Part shown: positions 1 to 9,145 of the stretch, piece by piece
Layout of the letters: each line of letters opens with the position of its first letter
Position numbering within the stretch: position 1 is the stretch's first letter
From: Acidobacteriota bacterium
GTDB taxonomy: Bacteria; Acidobacteriota; Blastocatellia; Pyrinomonadales; Pyrinomonadaceae
Length of the DNA: 50,812 nucleotides
NCBI GenBank assembly: GCA_020200095.1
Contig: JAIVJJ010000011.1
Coordinates: 1-50,812, forward strand
Reading direction: 5' to 3'
The notes under the pieces: model-generated
What the model saw: only the letters and a program-made list of their open reading frames with translations
Database searches by the model: none
What the model was told of the DNA's origin: nothing
Translations under genes and position numbers: made by a program

Positions 1-588
1 CGCCGATACTTTGCTGTTGAGTGAAAGCAATCTGCCTTCAACCATCGCGCCGTCATCTACTTTGACCGAATTCTTCGCCAGAATCGAACCTCTCAAGTTC
101 GTGCCTTCTCTGACTGTTGCGCCATCGCCGGCGACAAAGAAGATATTGGCTGCCTGCGCATTGTTTTCAAGCTCAACGCTCGAGCCATTCTTGGTATTTA
201 ATGAACCGGCAATCTTGAAGATAAAGATCGCGCTCGGATCAGTTTCAGCATCAACAACGAGTTTGCCCGCCAGTTGTGCCGATGATAAACAATAAACGCC
301 CGCTTTGAAGCTCTTGCCCGTCAAGTCAGTATCACTGACTTCAGTACACGGCAATTGATTAAGAGCCGAAAACGATTTCGCCATCTCGTCAGCTTTGAAA
401 TCCAGGGCATAACGCAGCATTTCCGGTGTGGCAACTTCGTCGCCAGTAACCTTGATTGCCTTGCTCTCGTTTTCCTGAGCTGACACTGTGCTTGTGCTGC
501 TAAATGTCGGCACCAGCAAATATCCTGCGACAGCCACCGCGACAAGAGCAATGAGTGTCACGAGATAGAAAGTCTTTCTGTTTTTCAT
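1..588 (-). CDS. Ice-binding-like (DUF3494) secreted protein, partial at the window edge
   Basis: The minus-strand frame opens at ATG 588 and stays open to base 1, giving 196 codons without a stop, so the 3' end lies outside the window. Residues 8-22 form a hydrophobic signal or anchor segment. From about residue 85 the protein follows the C-terminal half of the DUF3494 ice-binding-like beta-solenoid: a stretch resembling LTGKSFKAGVY, then DPSAIFIFKIAGSL, then NAQAANIFFVAGDGATV and GSILAKNSVKVDDGAMVEGR. The usual N-terminal half of that domain (the FAVLAGSTVTNTG-type region) is replaced by a short linker, so this is a reduced version. Such proteins are secreted or surface-attached; in non-polar bacteria ice binding is not assured and adhesion is an alternative. 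No clear Shine-Dalgarno is visible. Family assignment is fairly sure, function is not. Confidence 0.75.
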   Translation of the reverse strand, partial: MKNRKTFYLVTLIALVAVAVAGYLLVPTFSSTSTVSAQENESKAIKVTGDEVATPEMLRYALDFKADEMAKSFSALNQLPCTEVSDTDLTGKSFKAGVYCLSSAQLAGKLVVDAETDPSAIFIFKIAGSLNTKNGSSVELENNAQAANIFFVAGDGATVREGTNLRGSILAKNSVKVDDGAMVEGRLLSLNSKVSA

Positions 589-1094
589 ATTGGTAATCTT
601 TACTTTTGGTAGTGTTTCCTTATTTGTTGTGAGTCACAGCTTGTTTGGCGGCTCCTCTAAGTTTAGTTTCTTTTGGTAGTGACTCAATTAAGCAGAGAGC
701 CGGTGATTTGTTGTAACTGTACGCCAAATATGAACAGTCATATTTGGCACATTAAATCGCTTTTTGAACATTAATTGAGAAATTGCTTTTCAGTAAAAAC
801 TGATAAAGCAGCATTTAGTATAATAAATATCATACTGTCAGAAACAGTAGATATACTAATTGTATTGTTTTGTCAACATTTATTTTTTTGTTTTGTAGAA
901 ATTCCTTATGTTAGGCTTGCCGCTTCGGGTTTGAATTTCATCAATTAAGTTATAAGAAGCGACAAGTTTTAACGCTGCCAACTTTTTGTTTTTTTGTCGT
1001 TTGATTTGCCCGACATTAAATCAAAAACAAGTTCACAGTTCGATGTCTATTGATTTTCAAATACTAAATATCAAAATTCTTCCTGTATTTAGAT
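589..1094. other. AT-rich non-coding stretch between divergent genes
   Basis: About 500 bases separate the ice-binding-like gene (minus) from the promoter proposed for the YVTN gene (plus). The sequence is AT-rich with several poly-T and poly-A runs. I see no convincing ORF, tRNA or strong hairpin. It presumably carries the promoter of the minus-strand gene, but no good sigma-70 pair stands out. Confidence 0.4.
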
Positions 1095-1123
1095 TTGACA
1101 TATACCTTTGCCAAACGTATCGT
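1095..1123 (+). promoter_or_regulatory. Candidate sigma-70 promoter for the YVTN propeller gene
   Basis: A consensus -35 TTGACA (1095-1100) is followed after 17 bases by TATCGT (1118-1123), a 4/6 match to the -10 box. Transcription would begin near 1130, downstream of the TTG at 1108 that could extend the ORF, and this supports initiation at ATG 1219. Confidence 0.35.
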
Positions 1124-1218
1124 TAGGTCTTATATCGAGTCTAAACTCACTCAACTTTCGGACATTGCCGAGACTTTCATTTTTGGGAGAAAAATCAAAT
1201 AGGAGACCTGAATTAGTT

Positions 1219-2535
1219 ATGTCGACGAGTACCAGAGCATTATATAAGCGCATAACCATAAATCCTTTTGAGAAAGGTCATCAAGCAAGCGGTGTCAATA
1301 AATTGGGGTGGAAGAATTTGTCGCCGGTGTTGCTAGTTTTATACTTGACCGGGATGAGTTTGATCACGGCGGCACAGACACCTCAGCGCGCCTATGTGAC
1401 AAGTCATTGCGGCAATACAGTTTCGGTGATTGATACAGCGTCGAATTCGTTGATTGCGACTATTCTTGTCGGGGAAGGTCCTTATAGAGTAGCATTTACG
1501 CCTAACGGTACTCGCGTTTATGTCACGAATTATTTGTCTAACACTGTCTCGGTAATTGACACAGCGACCAATACAGTAATCGCTACTATTCCTGTTGGAG
1601 ATCATCCCTATGGAATAGCAATCACTCCGGACGGCACTCGCGCTTATGTGTCAAACGGATATTCCAACACCGTCTCGGTAATTAACACAGCGACCAATAC
1701 AGTAATTGCAACTGTTCCTGCCGGAGTTGCTCCCCACGGAGTAACGATTACGCCTGACGGCACGAGGGTCTACGTGACAAACGGAAGTCCTAACACCGAC
1801 ACAGTAACTGTAATTAACACGGCAAATAACACTATTGTCGCTACCGTCCCTGTTGGGACTTACCCAATTGCGGTTGCATTCACACCTAATAGCGCTCGCG
1901 CCTATGTAACAAATTATTTCTCCGACACAGTTACGGTGATCGACACAGCGACGAATTCAGCGATCGCCACTATTCCCGTTGGAGATGGTCCCGAGTTGAT
2001 AGCAATTACACCCGATGGCACCCGCGCCTATGTGGCAAACGTACTCTCTTACAATGTTTCGGTAATCAATACGGCGACCAACACATTGATTACAACTATC
2101 CCTGCCGGGTTTAATCCGTTTGGAGTAGCGATCACTCCAAACGGAGCCCGCGTTTATGTAACGAATTACGGCTCAAACAACGTCTCGGTAATTGACACGG
2201 CGACCAACACCGTAATCGCTACTGTACCTAGCGGCGCTTGTCCTTTTGCAATAGCAATTACGCCATCCGCACCGAGTGCAGCTCCATCCGTAACAGTCGC
2301 TGGGCGTGTAATATCACTTTCGGGTAGGGGCATTTTCCGTGCGAGGTTAATTCTGACAGACAGTGAAGGCAATATTCAGACAGCCTATACAAATCCATTT
2401 GGTTATTACCGATTAAGAGAAGTAGCAGCTGGCAGAACTTATACTTTAACCATCAAAGCCAAAGGTTATCAGTTCGCGCCGCAAGTTCTAACAATCAATG
2501 GGGAAATTGAAAATCTAAACTTCACCGCACAATAA
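1219..2535 (+). CDS. YVTN-family seven-bladed beta-propeller with C-terminal carboxypeptidase-regulatory domain, secreted
   Basis: A 438-residue protein starting at ATG 1219. The frame can be extended to a TTG at 1108, but the candidate promoter and an AGGAG at 1201-1205 favour the ATG, although that spacing is long. Residues 36-51 are a hydrophobic secretion segment ending in TAAQ. Residues 57 to about 355 hold seven near-identical repeats of about 42 residues, each built on (R)(A/V)YVTN..S(N/D)TVSVIDTATN..IATIPVG, enough to close a propeller. Residues from about 357 form a carboxypeptidase-regulatory-like Ig fold (VAGRVIS..GRGIFRARLIL..YRLREV). YncE-like YVTN propellers usually bind ligands at the cell surface or in the periplasm; the ligand cannot be read from sequence. 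The repeats are also visible in DNA as a 126-bp tandem pattern, so copy number may vary between strains. It converges on the next gene across a terminator. Confidence 0.85.
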   Translation: MSTSTRALYKRITINPFEKGHQASGVNKLGWKNLSPVLLVLYLTGMSLITAAQTPQRAYVTSHCGNTVSVIDTASNSLIATILVGEGPYRVAFTPNGTRVYVTNYLSNTVSVIDTATNTVIATIPVGDHPYGIAITPDGTRAYVSNGYSNTVSVINTATNTVIATVPAGVAPHGVTITPDGTRVYVTNGSPNTDTVTVINTANNTIVATVPVGTYPIAVAFTPNSARAYVTNYFSDTVTVIDTATNSAIATIPVGDGPELIAITPDGTRAYVANVLSYNVSVINTATNTLITTIPAGFNPFGVAITPNGARVYVTNYGSNNVSVIDTATNTVIATVPSGACPFAIAITPSAPSAAPSVTVAGRVISLSGRGIFRARLILTDSEGNIQTAYTNPFGYYRLREVAAGRTYTLTIKAKGYQFAPQVLTINGEIENLNFTAQ

Positions 2536-2664
2536 AGATTACCGACAAGATGAAGGACGTAGAATAAATAGTGAAACACCAAGATTAATCGCTCTACCTC
2601 TCCAGGTTTTTATTTTACCGATGCTTTTTATTGTCAAAGACTAGCCTTGCTGTTTCTAAAAATA

Positions 2665-2702
2665 AGAAAAGCCCCAAGTTATTATACTTAGAGGCTTTTT
2701 CT
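2665..2702. terminator. Bidirectional intrinsic terminator between convergent genes
   Basis: An inverted repeat pairs AGAAAAGCC (2665-2673) with GGCTTTTTCT (2693-2702). The loop can add AAGT/ACTT pairs. A-rich and T-rich flanks allow it to act in both directions, between the convergent YVTN gene and the 2735-5518 gene. Confidence 0.7.
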
Positions 2703-2734
2703 TTTACTGTTTCCTCTTCTTTGTTTGAATTGTT

Positions 2735-5518
2735 TTAAGGAATAAAAACGCCGGGAATGGGTATATCGGTTGCATTGCCGAATTCAATTGAGATGAATCC
2801 AAGATTACTTCTTTGGATATACCATGTTCGGTTTTCCGGTCTGAAAACAGCAATATCAGTTTTTCCATCACCATCATAATCTGCCGGTACAAGTTTATCT
2901 GTCGAAAGTCCAAACTGCATTGCTGTGAATCCGTCTTTGCTTCTCAGGATATACCAAACTCCGGTATCCGGTCTAAAAACAGCAATATCGGTTTTTCCAT
3001 CACCGTCATAGTCAGCCGGCACAGGTTTATCCGTTGAAGCGCCAAAAGTTATTGCTACGAATCCTAGTTGTGAACGCTGTAGATACCATATTCCGTCTGA
3101 AGGACGATAAACAGCTACGTCTGCCCTTCCGTCGCCGTCGTAATCAGAAGCTACGGGAATATCTCCAGTTTGACCAAAAGCTAAACTAGAGGTTTGATTA
3201 TTTAGTAAATTAAAGATGTACCATGCGCCATCGCCGGGGCGAAATATAGCTATTTCTGCTCGACCGTCGCCGGTAAAATCTGCCGGCATCGGAATATCAC
3301 TCGCCCCGCCGAAAGCAATAGCGAAAAATCCGAGAGTTGTGCGCTGCAGAACCCAAACTCCGTTTCTAAAGATGGCTAGGTCTGTTTTTCCGTCGCCGTC
3401 ATAATCCGCTGGTACTATTTTGTCGGTTGATATTCCAAATGTAATAGCAGAAAAGCCTGATTGTGAATTGCGTAAATTCCATACTCCGTTTTCAGGTCTA
3501 AACACTGATATATCCGCTTTCCCATCGCCGTCAAAATCAAAGGGCGTTCTGTTAGAAACTGTTCCGGCTGCTTGATTAACCGTAAAGGTTTGTCCGCCAG
3601 CCGTTATTGTTCCGGTTCGAGCCGCTCCGGTATTTGCCGTGAAAAAGAAGGTAATTGTCTCGTTGCCCGTTCCACCAGCGGCTGAGATAACATTACCGCC
3701 TGATATAATCTGAAGCCACTCGGTATTGCTCGTAGCAATCCATATACAACCCGGTGCAGTATTAAGAGTGAAGCTTCCCATTCCTCCACCGGGAGATGTA
3801 GCACTGAAACTCGTCGGACTCAAGGTATATGTACAACCCGAAGCCTGATTTATAGTAAAGATTTGTCCGTTAACATTTATTGTTCCGGTTCTAGCAGGTC
3901 CAGAATTCGCTTGAACAGTAAAGGTAACCGAACCGTTACCTGTTCCCGATGCGCCGCTATTGATTGTTATCCACGATGCTGTAGTTGTAGCCGTCCACGG
4001 GCAAGTACTATTTGAGGTAACATTGAAGCTGCCTGCGCCGCCCGGAGCAGGAAAACTTGCTTCATTTGAAGAAAGTTGAAACGCACAGCCGTTGGCTTGA
4101 GTAACTGTGAATGTTTGTCCGGCAATTGTAACTGTTCCGGTTCTCTCCACTCCGGTATTCGGTTGAACTGTAAATGAGACCGTTCCGTTTCCGCTTCCGA
4201 TATTACCGCCGGTAACGGTAATCCAGCTAACATTGCTCGTCGCTGCCCACGCACAAGCGGATGTGGTGGTTACACTTACCGTTCCGCTTCCGCCCGAACT
4301 ACTAATTGGTTGGCTAGTCGGGCTAATCGTATAAGAACAATTAAATTCATATGCTCCCAAATCTACAATTCCGCCAACAATTCGTGTAAATCCACGCTGG
4401 TCGGCTGCCGCCGGAGCATTAGCATTATTACCTGCATTTATTGCGGGACTGCCCGGCAACAAAGCGTGTGTCGGAGTCGGTCCGCCGTACATCCCAAGCG
4501 CGCTGATCATCGGCGGCGTGTCGCGGATGTCTGAAGCTTGGTAAGTTATTGGACGTCCCGTAATAGTCGAGCCTCCTGTCGAAGCGCCAACCAGATTATT
4601 GCCCGCAGATGTGACAGTGCCGCCCTCAAAGGAAATTTCGCTGATGCTTGTCGTAGTATTGCCTGCTACGATGGTGTTGGCTAAGTTCAAATCTCCGCTA
4701 AGGTGAATGATGCCGCCGCCGGTACTGCTAGCCTTATTGTTGGTAACAGTCACATTGCGCAGCGTTGTGTTGCCGAAACTGCAAAAGCCTCCGCCATCAA
4801 CTGCAGCCGTATTGCCGGAAATGGTCGAGTTAACGACTGTTAATGTACCGCCGTTGCCCCTATAGTCAAAACCACCGCAACTATTAATTGCGGAGTTAGC
4901 GGAAAAGGTCGAATTTTGGATTTGATGGTTTGTCCCTCCTTCGAAGCGCACGCCGCCGCCGAAGGTTGCCGAATTTCCGGTTACATGCACGCGGTTCAGC
5001 GTCAGCGAGCCTCCGACCGCTAAAATCGCTCCACCGGAAGCCTGAACATCTCCGAATGCGGGGTCTCCGCCCGTTAAAGTCACGTCTGTAATAATTACAG
5101 TCGTATTGTTTATTTGGAAGATGCGGTTTGGTCCCGGAGAGCAATCCACACCCGAATTGCAAGCGACATTACGGTCATCCGATCGGGTAACGATAAAAGT
5201 TGCGCTCGGCGCCGAAATATCAATATTTGAATTAGCCTCAATACTATTTATTCCGGCTGTTTGACCATTATCATTTCCGTTAAGAAAAGTTGCCAAATTG
5301 TTCGTTAGAAAATCAACCTGATTATTTCCTGTTAGATTGGTGAATACCTTTCCAACATATAAATCGGTTAAAGAAGATTTCTCTTTTTGTGTTTGCAAAT
5401 TATTTGTATTTGCTGACGAACTGATTGTTCCATATGTTATTGAAACAATAGAGAGCAAAACGACGAGAAAAACGGAAAATGAAAAACTAAGCTTTCTGCG
5501 GTTATTGACGTTTGACAT
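2735..5518 (-). CDS. Large secreted protein: beta-helix, choice-of-anchor Q, three BACON domains, six FG-GAP/VCBS repeats
   Basis: A 927-residue exported protein. Residues 10-31 form a signal peptide. Residues about 135-300 are a right-handed parallel beta-helix with repeated N.T...N.A...GGG patterns, like polymorphic outer-membrane-protein repeats. Residues about 350-392 carry the choice-of-anchor Q signature (PGSPAINAG, then DQRG, then DLGAYEF). Residues about 393-655 are three tandem BACON-type Ig domains, each beginning C.Y/F..S and containing W(I/L).I..G, then GTVTI or GTINV, then GQ.FTV.QA. Residues about 658-927 hold six FG-GAP repeats with calcium-binding-type DYDGDGKTDIAVFRP loops. 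This layout fits a calcium-stabilised surface adhesin or glycan-binding protein, but no enzyme motif is visible. A good Shine-Dalgarno (GAGGA, 8 bases upstream) supports the start. Confidence 0.88.
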   Translation of the reverse strand: MSNVNNRRKLSFSFSVFLVVLLSIVSITYGTISSSANTNNLQTQKEKSSLTDLYVGKVFTNLTGNNQVDFLTNNLATFLNGNDNGQTAGINSIEANSNIDISAPSATFIVTRSDDRNVACNSGVDCSPGPNRIFQINNTTVIITDVTLTGGDPAFGDVQASGGAILAVGGSLTLNRVHVTGNSATFGGGVRFEGGTNHQIQNSTFSANSAINSCGGFDYRGNGGTLTVVNSTISGNTAAVDGGGFCSFGNTTLRNVTVTNNKASSTGGGIIHLSGDLNLANTIVAGNTTTSISEISFEGGTVTSAGNNLVGASTGGSTITGRPITYQASDIRDTPPMISALGMYGGPTPTHALLPGSPAINAGNNANAPAAADQRGFTRIVGGIVDLGAYEFNCSYTISPTSQPISSSGGSGTVSVTTTSACAWAATSNVSWITVTGGNIGSGNGTVSFTVQPNTGVERTGTVTIAGQTFTVTQANGCAFQLSSNEASFPAPGGAGSFNVTSNSTCPWTATTTASWITINSGASGTGNGSVTFTVQANSGPARTGTINVNGQIFTINQASGCTYTLSPTSFSATSPGGGMGSFTLNTAPGCIWIATSNTEWLQIISGGNVISAAGGTGNETITFFFTANTGAARTGTITAGGQTFTVNQAAGTVSNRTPFDFDGDGKADISVFRPENGVWNLRNSQSGFSAITFGISTDKIVPADYDGDGKTDLAIFRNGVWVLQRTTLGFFAIAFGGASDIPMPADFTGDGRAEIAIFRPGDGAWYIFNLLNNQTSSLAFGQTGDIPVASDYDGDGRADVAVYRPSDGIWYLQRSQLGFVAITFGASTDKPVPADYDGDGKTDIAVFRPDTGVWYILRSKDGFTAMQFGLSTDKLVPADYDGDGKTDIAVFRPENRTWYIQRSNLGFISIEFGNATDIPIPGVFIP

Positions 5519-5962
5519 CAGAAAATTCCTCGATTTTATTCAGCTAATATTGTTAAACTGCTAAGTTGTATAATGTAACTTCGAAGCCTGTAAGAAGACT
5601 GTCGAATGGAAAGCTCACAATGCAATAAAGCTTGGAAGGCATTGCGATAATTTCAAACAAAACTGTGGCTTTGTTTGAAATAGTTGGAAAGTATAAAACA
5701 GTTTGTATCACTAACAACAGTGAAAAGTCAATGTATCACTTGAGATTTTGGGCAACAATTTTTTTCAAAAGATTCTGCCGTCAATCGCTCGTATTTTTCC
5801 CTGCTCACATTTCGCAAATCAGAGGTTAAAGACGGAGCAAATGTACCTGAAAATGTATCCGTTAGCTGTTCGGATAAATGTTCTCAAGTGATAAAATATT
5901 TTAAGATATTCAAGCAGTAACATTCTGTAACGCTAGATAAATTTAGGTAGATAAAAAATAAA
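5519..5962. other. Non-coding stretch upstream of riboflavin synthase
   Basis: About 440 AT-rich bases between divergent genes. A 65-codon frame at 5632-5829 has no Shine-Dalgarno and no recognisable protein, so I do not call it. I looked for the conserved FMN riboswitch (RFN) core before the riboflavin gene and did not see it. Confidence 0.4.
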
Positions 5963-6613
5963 ATGTTCACGGGAATAATCGAAGAGTTAGGCAGTATCGC
6001 TTTCTTGGATAGATACACTAAAGGCGCAAAGATAAAAGTTTCCGCGCAAGTTGTTACAAAAGATACCAAAGACGGCGATTCGATTTCTGTCAATGGGGTT
6101 TGTTTAACGGTTCTGAATGTTCAATCCGATTCTTTTTCGGCAGATGTTTCAGGCGAGACTTTACGAATCTCGACGTTGGGAAATCTGCAAATCGGTTCGC
6201 CCGTTAATTTGGAACGCGCAGTTACGCCGACGACTCGTTTGGGCGGACACATTGTTCAAGGTCACGTTGACGCGCACGGGAAATTTTTGCAAGCCGAAAA
6301 GCAAGGTGATTTTAGGACTGTGCGTATCGGTTTTCCCAAAGACATTGGACAATATTTCGTCTATAAAGGTTCGATTGCAGTCGAAGGAATCAGTTTGACA
6401 ATTGCGAATTTAACCGAAGATTATTTTGAAATTGCCGTGATTCCTAAAACCTGGGCGTTGACAAATCTTTCCAGTTTGAAAAACGGCGACGCGGTAAATC
6501 TCGAAGTTGATATGATTGCCAAATACATCGAAAGAATTATGCTTTACGGTAGAGAAGAAGAAAGACGCGAAGTCATAACAATGGAAAAACTACAAAAACT
6601 CGGATTTGTTTAA
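5963..6613 (+). CDS. ribE: Riboflavin synthase alpha chain
   Basis: Catalyses dismutation of two 6,7-dimethyl-8-ribityllumazine molecules to riboflavin plus the pyrimidinedione, the last step of riboflavin synthesis in the cytoplasm. The 216-residue product opens with the hallmark MFTGIIEELG and has two lumazine-binding barrels, about 1-97 and 98-190, with SVNGVCLTV in the first, TRLGGHIVQGHVD at the junction and AVEGISLTI in the second. Length is typical. The start is fixed by the conserved N-terminus; only a weak AGG lies upstream. The other riboflavin gene in the window (23609-24736) is 17 kb away, so the pathway is not one operon here. The downstream region to 6770 is a repeat element. 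Confidence 0.95.
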   Translation: MFTGIIEELGSIAFLDRYTKGAKIKVSAQVVTKDTKDGDSISVNGVCLTVLNVQSDSFSADVSGETLRISTLGNLQIGSPVNLERAVTPTTRLGGHIVQGHVDAHGKFLQAEKQGDFRTVRIGFPKDIGQYFVYKGSIAVEGISLTIANLTEDYFEIAVIPKTWALTNLSSLKNGDAVNLEVDMIAKYIERIMLYGREEERREVITMEKLQKLGFV

Positions 6614-6619
6614 GAAATT

Positions 6620-6770
6620 TAACGCACAGACGCAGGGACGCAAAAAATTTGAAATAAAGGGGTAAAGTAAAAATTAACTGCTAAAACAATACAGCTTAAA
6701 GCACAAAAGGCAAAAGCGAAAATAACTTTCAAACCTTTGCCTTTTTAATTTTTACTTTTTACTTTATTTA
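6620..6770. repeat. Heptad-repeat palindrome between ribE and the M28 peptidase
   Basis: Left of centre are 7-periodic units (ACGCACA, GACGCAG) and an arm AAATAAAGGGGTAAAG (from 6652). The right arm (about 6742-6770) is built of TTTTTAC-type heptads and is largely complementary to the left arm, with an inner AAGGCAAA/TTTGCCTTT pair. It could also act as a terminator for both convergent genes. Confidence 0.6.
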
Positions 6771-8299
6771 TTTCATCGCTTTACGCGGGATTTTCTCATC
6801 CATCATCGCTGTTTGATAAACAAACGCCGCCATAATCATCGCCGCCTGTTTCATATCATCGGCTTGAATACGGTCGAAGTTGTCCTGGTTTGAATGGTGC
6901 GTCCTGGTGTCGTATTCGATTTCGTCCTGTATAAATTGAAATCCGGGAAGTCCGATTCGGTCAAACGATAAATGGTCGGTTCCGCCCGTATTTCGAATTG
7001 TTAAAGTTGACGCGTCCTTATCAGCAAAAGACGTGAGCCACGCTTTGAAAATCGGCGCAACCGCGCTGTTTCCTTGCAGATAAACACCGCGAATTTTTCC
7101 CGTTCCGTTATCAAGATTGAAATAAGCGGAAAGCTTTTCATAATCCGCGCCTTTAACAAGTTCGGCTGGTTGCTGCTGTTGCGGCGCGGCACCAAAATTA
7201 ATTCCGGCGCCTTTCATTTCACCGAAATGTTGTTTGACGTATTCACGCGAACCATTTAAGCCCTGTTCTTCGCCGCTCCAAAGAGCAACGCGAATCGTGC
7301 GGCGTGGCTTCAAGCCGGAAGCCAAAATAATCCGCGCCGCTTCCATCGCAACCACGCAACCGGCTGCGTTATCGGTTGCGCCCGTGCTTGAGTGCCACGA
7401 ATCGAGATGTCCGCCGAGCATCACGATTTCGTCTTTTAATTTCGGGTCTGTTCCGGGAATTTCGGCAATCGTGTTATAACCCATTAAATCTTCGTCGTGG
7501 TACTGCGCTCGAATATCAACCGTCATTTTCGGCGTTACGCCGAGTTGAATCATTCTCGCCAAACGATTGTAATCTTCCGTCGCCATTGTCATCTGCGGAA
7601 TCATCTTCGCTTCGGCTTCTTTCTGATAAGGCGATAAAAAGTCGCGGCGGTTGAAAGTGTCGAGATTTTGAGGCATTGTTTGAGCGACACTCGCGCTTTG
7701 CACAAAAAGCGTTCCGCCGCTTCCGATCCGACTATTGTCAACTACGACTGCCGCGCCTTCTTGCAGCAAGAAATTCATCCGCTTAAAGTTATTAAATATA
7801 GATTGTTCTCTTTGTTTTTTCCGTTCCTCTTCCGTCATTGGCTGTTGTTGCGGACGCTGCGGAGTTGCGGAAGTTGAATCCGCCATTTCCTTCAAATCTT
7901 CATCGGTATGACGCGAAAAGAGAGATTTTTCTTCCGCTTTTAATTCACGTATTTTGGAAACCAGCACGATTTTACCGACCCTTTCAAAGACCAGCCGCGT
8001 CCGAATGGTCCCCACGCTTCCAGATGAGCGTTCTGCATTCCCCATTTTTTCATCTGGTCGCGCGTCCATTCGTTGGCGCGTTTCATATTTGGCGAATTCG
8101 TCAGACGCCCGCCGATGACATCGGTCAAATAACTCAAAGTTTGCATTATCTGCGAATTTTTCGTTCCTTCATCTTTGATTTTCTGGATAACTTCTTTTGG
8201 CGCTTGATATGGCGCAGGCGCGGCTGCCTGTCCAAAAGCGAACATCGGAAATAAGAAAACATAGAGCAGAAAAACGCTCATTAATTTGCGTCGTAACAT
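6768..8299 (-). pseudogene. M28-family metallopeptidase, broken by an internal deletion and frameshift
   Basis: Two overlapping minus-strand frames together encode one M28 aminopeptidase-like secreted enzyme. The first (8299 down to about 7980) has a good Shine-Dalgarno (AGGAG), a signal peptide of about 23 residues and the N-terminal region up to WGPFGRGWSLK. The second frame resumes at VGKIVLVSKIRELKA and runs to 6768 with the M28 zinc and catalytic motifs: GGHLDSW, GATDNAAG, SGEEQGLNGS, and a late THHSNQDNFD. In intact relatives about 60-70 residues of PA-type insert separate WSL from GKIVL. They are missing here and the reading frame changes at the join near 7980. The lesion is therefore a deletion, not a simple homopolymer slip. 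Unless the assembly is wrong, no full enzyme can be made. Confidence 0.8.
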
Positions 8300-8390
8300 T
8301 TTTATAAATCTCCTAGAAAATTTGATTTCGACTTTTTGAAAGAAAAGTTTTGTTTATTTTACCGTAAAAGGAGGGAAAAGGTTTCAAAAT

Positions 8391-8460
8391 AGTGGTAAGT
8401 GGTAAGTGCTAAATGAAAAGAAAAATTAAAATTAGACATTTTACTTTCCACTTACCACTA
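8391..8460. repeat. Heptad-repeat palindrome (AGTGGTA family)
   Basis: The left arm repeats GTGGTAA with period 7 (8391-8408) and the right arm (8446-8460) is its inverse, CCACTTACCAC. The arms can form a hairpin about 37 bases apart. The element ends 4 bases before the stop codon of the 8465-9043 gene and lies upstream of the M28 pseudogene. Confidence 0.75.
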
Positions 8461-8464
8461 AAAC

Positions 8465-9043
8465 TTAGGTTTTCCAAGTCAGAGTGTAAGCGGGCGGAAC
8501 ATTTTTCATAATAAGCCGGCTTTTCCTGGCTTTTCCGTAACGCTTTCGCATAAAATCACGAAGTTTTATTGCCGACGGAAAATAATAACCGTGCGCGTAT
8601 TGAAAGGTGCGAAAAACGCATCCGCGCTCCATAAATTTTTCGACTTCAACTAAAATCTCGTCACCCACTTCGTTAGGAATTGAGACAAACGGCAGGCAGG
8701 AAATAATGTATCCGACTTTGCCTAAGCCGGTTTTTTGGTGAATCGAAAACGTTTCGCAGGCATTCCCGCGAACGATTTTAAGCCGGGGGAAATTTTTTTT
8801 CAGAGATTTGACCAAATCCTTGTCAACTTCAATGCCGAGATACGATTTTTCATTCGGCAATATTTCCTGTAAAAATTTCGTCACTGCTCCCGTGCCTACG
8901 CCAAGCTCTAAAACGATGTTTTCTTCGTTCGGCGCAAGACCTTTGAGCATTTTCTGCGCGAGTTCGGGCGAACTCGGCGCGATAGCCCCGACTTTGAGCG
9001 GATTTTTCAGAAACGCTTGAAGAAATTCAATATTCTCGTTCAT
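8465..9043 (-). CDS. SAM-dependent methyltransferase, phospholipid N-methyltransferase (PmtA)-like
   Basis: A 192-residue class I methyltransferase. The SAM-binding glycine motif LELGVGTGAV lies at residues 45-54, followed by the acidic strand end GIEVDKDL and a motif-IV region with YIISCLPF. The N-terminal FLKNPLKVGAIAPSSPELAQKM is characteristic of the PmtA/rRNA-adenine-methyltransferase-like group that includes bacterial phosphatidylethanolamine N-methyltransferases. The expected activity would be stepwise methylation of phosphatidylethanolamine at the membrane face, but an rRNA or small-molecule substrate cannot be excluded. It stands alone, between the M28 pseudogene and topA. Start chosen at the only good N-terminal ATG. 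Confidence 0.75.
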   Translation of the reverse strand: MNENIEFLQAFLKNPLKVGAIAPSSPELAQKMLKGLAPNEENIVLELGVGTGAVTKFLQEILPNEKSYLGIEVDKDLVKSLKKNFPRLKIVRGNACETFSIHQKTGLGKVGYIISCLPFVSIPNEVGDEILVEVEKFMERGCVFRTFQYAHGYYFPSAIKLRDFMRKRYGKARKSRLIMKNVPPAYTLTWKT

Positions 9044-9145
9044 TTTGTAGGCAGAAATACAAGCGTTGGCGAGTATGTCATTATAAATGTAAACAAAAAA
9101 TCCTGACGATTATGTTTCCGTCTCGGATTTACGCCAGTGCTTGAT

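Noticed and set aside
1390-2270. 126-bp periodic DNA as a repeat array
   Set aside because: It is the coding sequence of the seven YVTN propeller blades in one open frame.
5632-5829. A 65-codon ORF upstream of ribE
   Set aside because: No Shine-Dalgarno, no recognisable protein, and amino-acid composition like translated AT-rich spacer.
5519-5962. FMN riboswitch upstream of riboflavin synthase
   Set aside because: The conserved RFN core motifs and paired helices were not seen here, nor before 23609.
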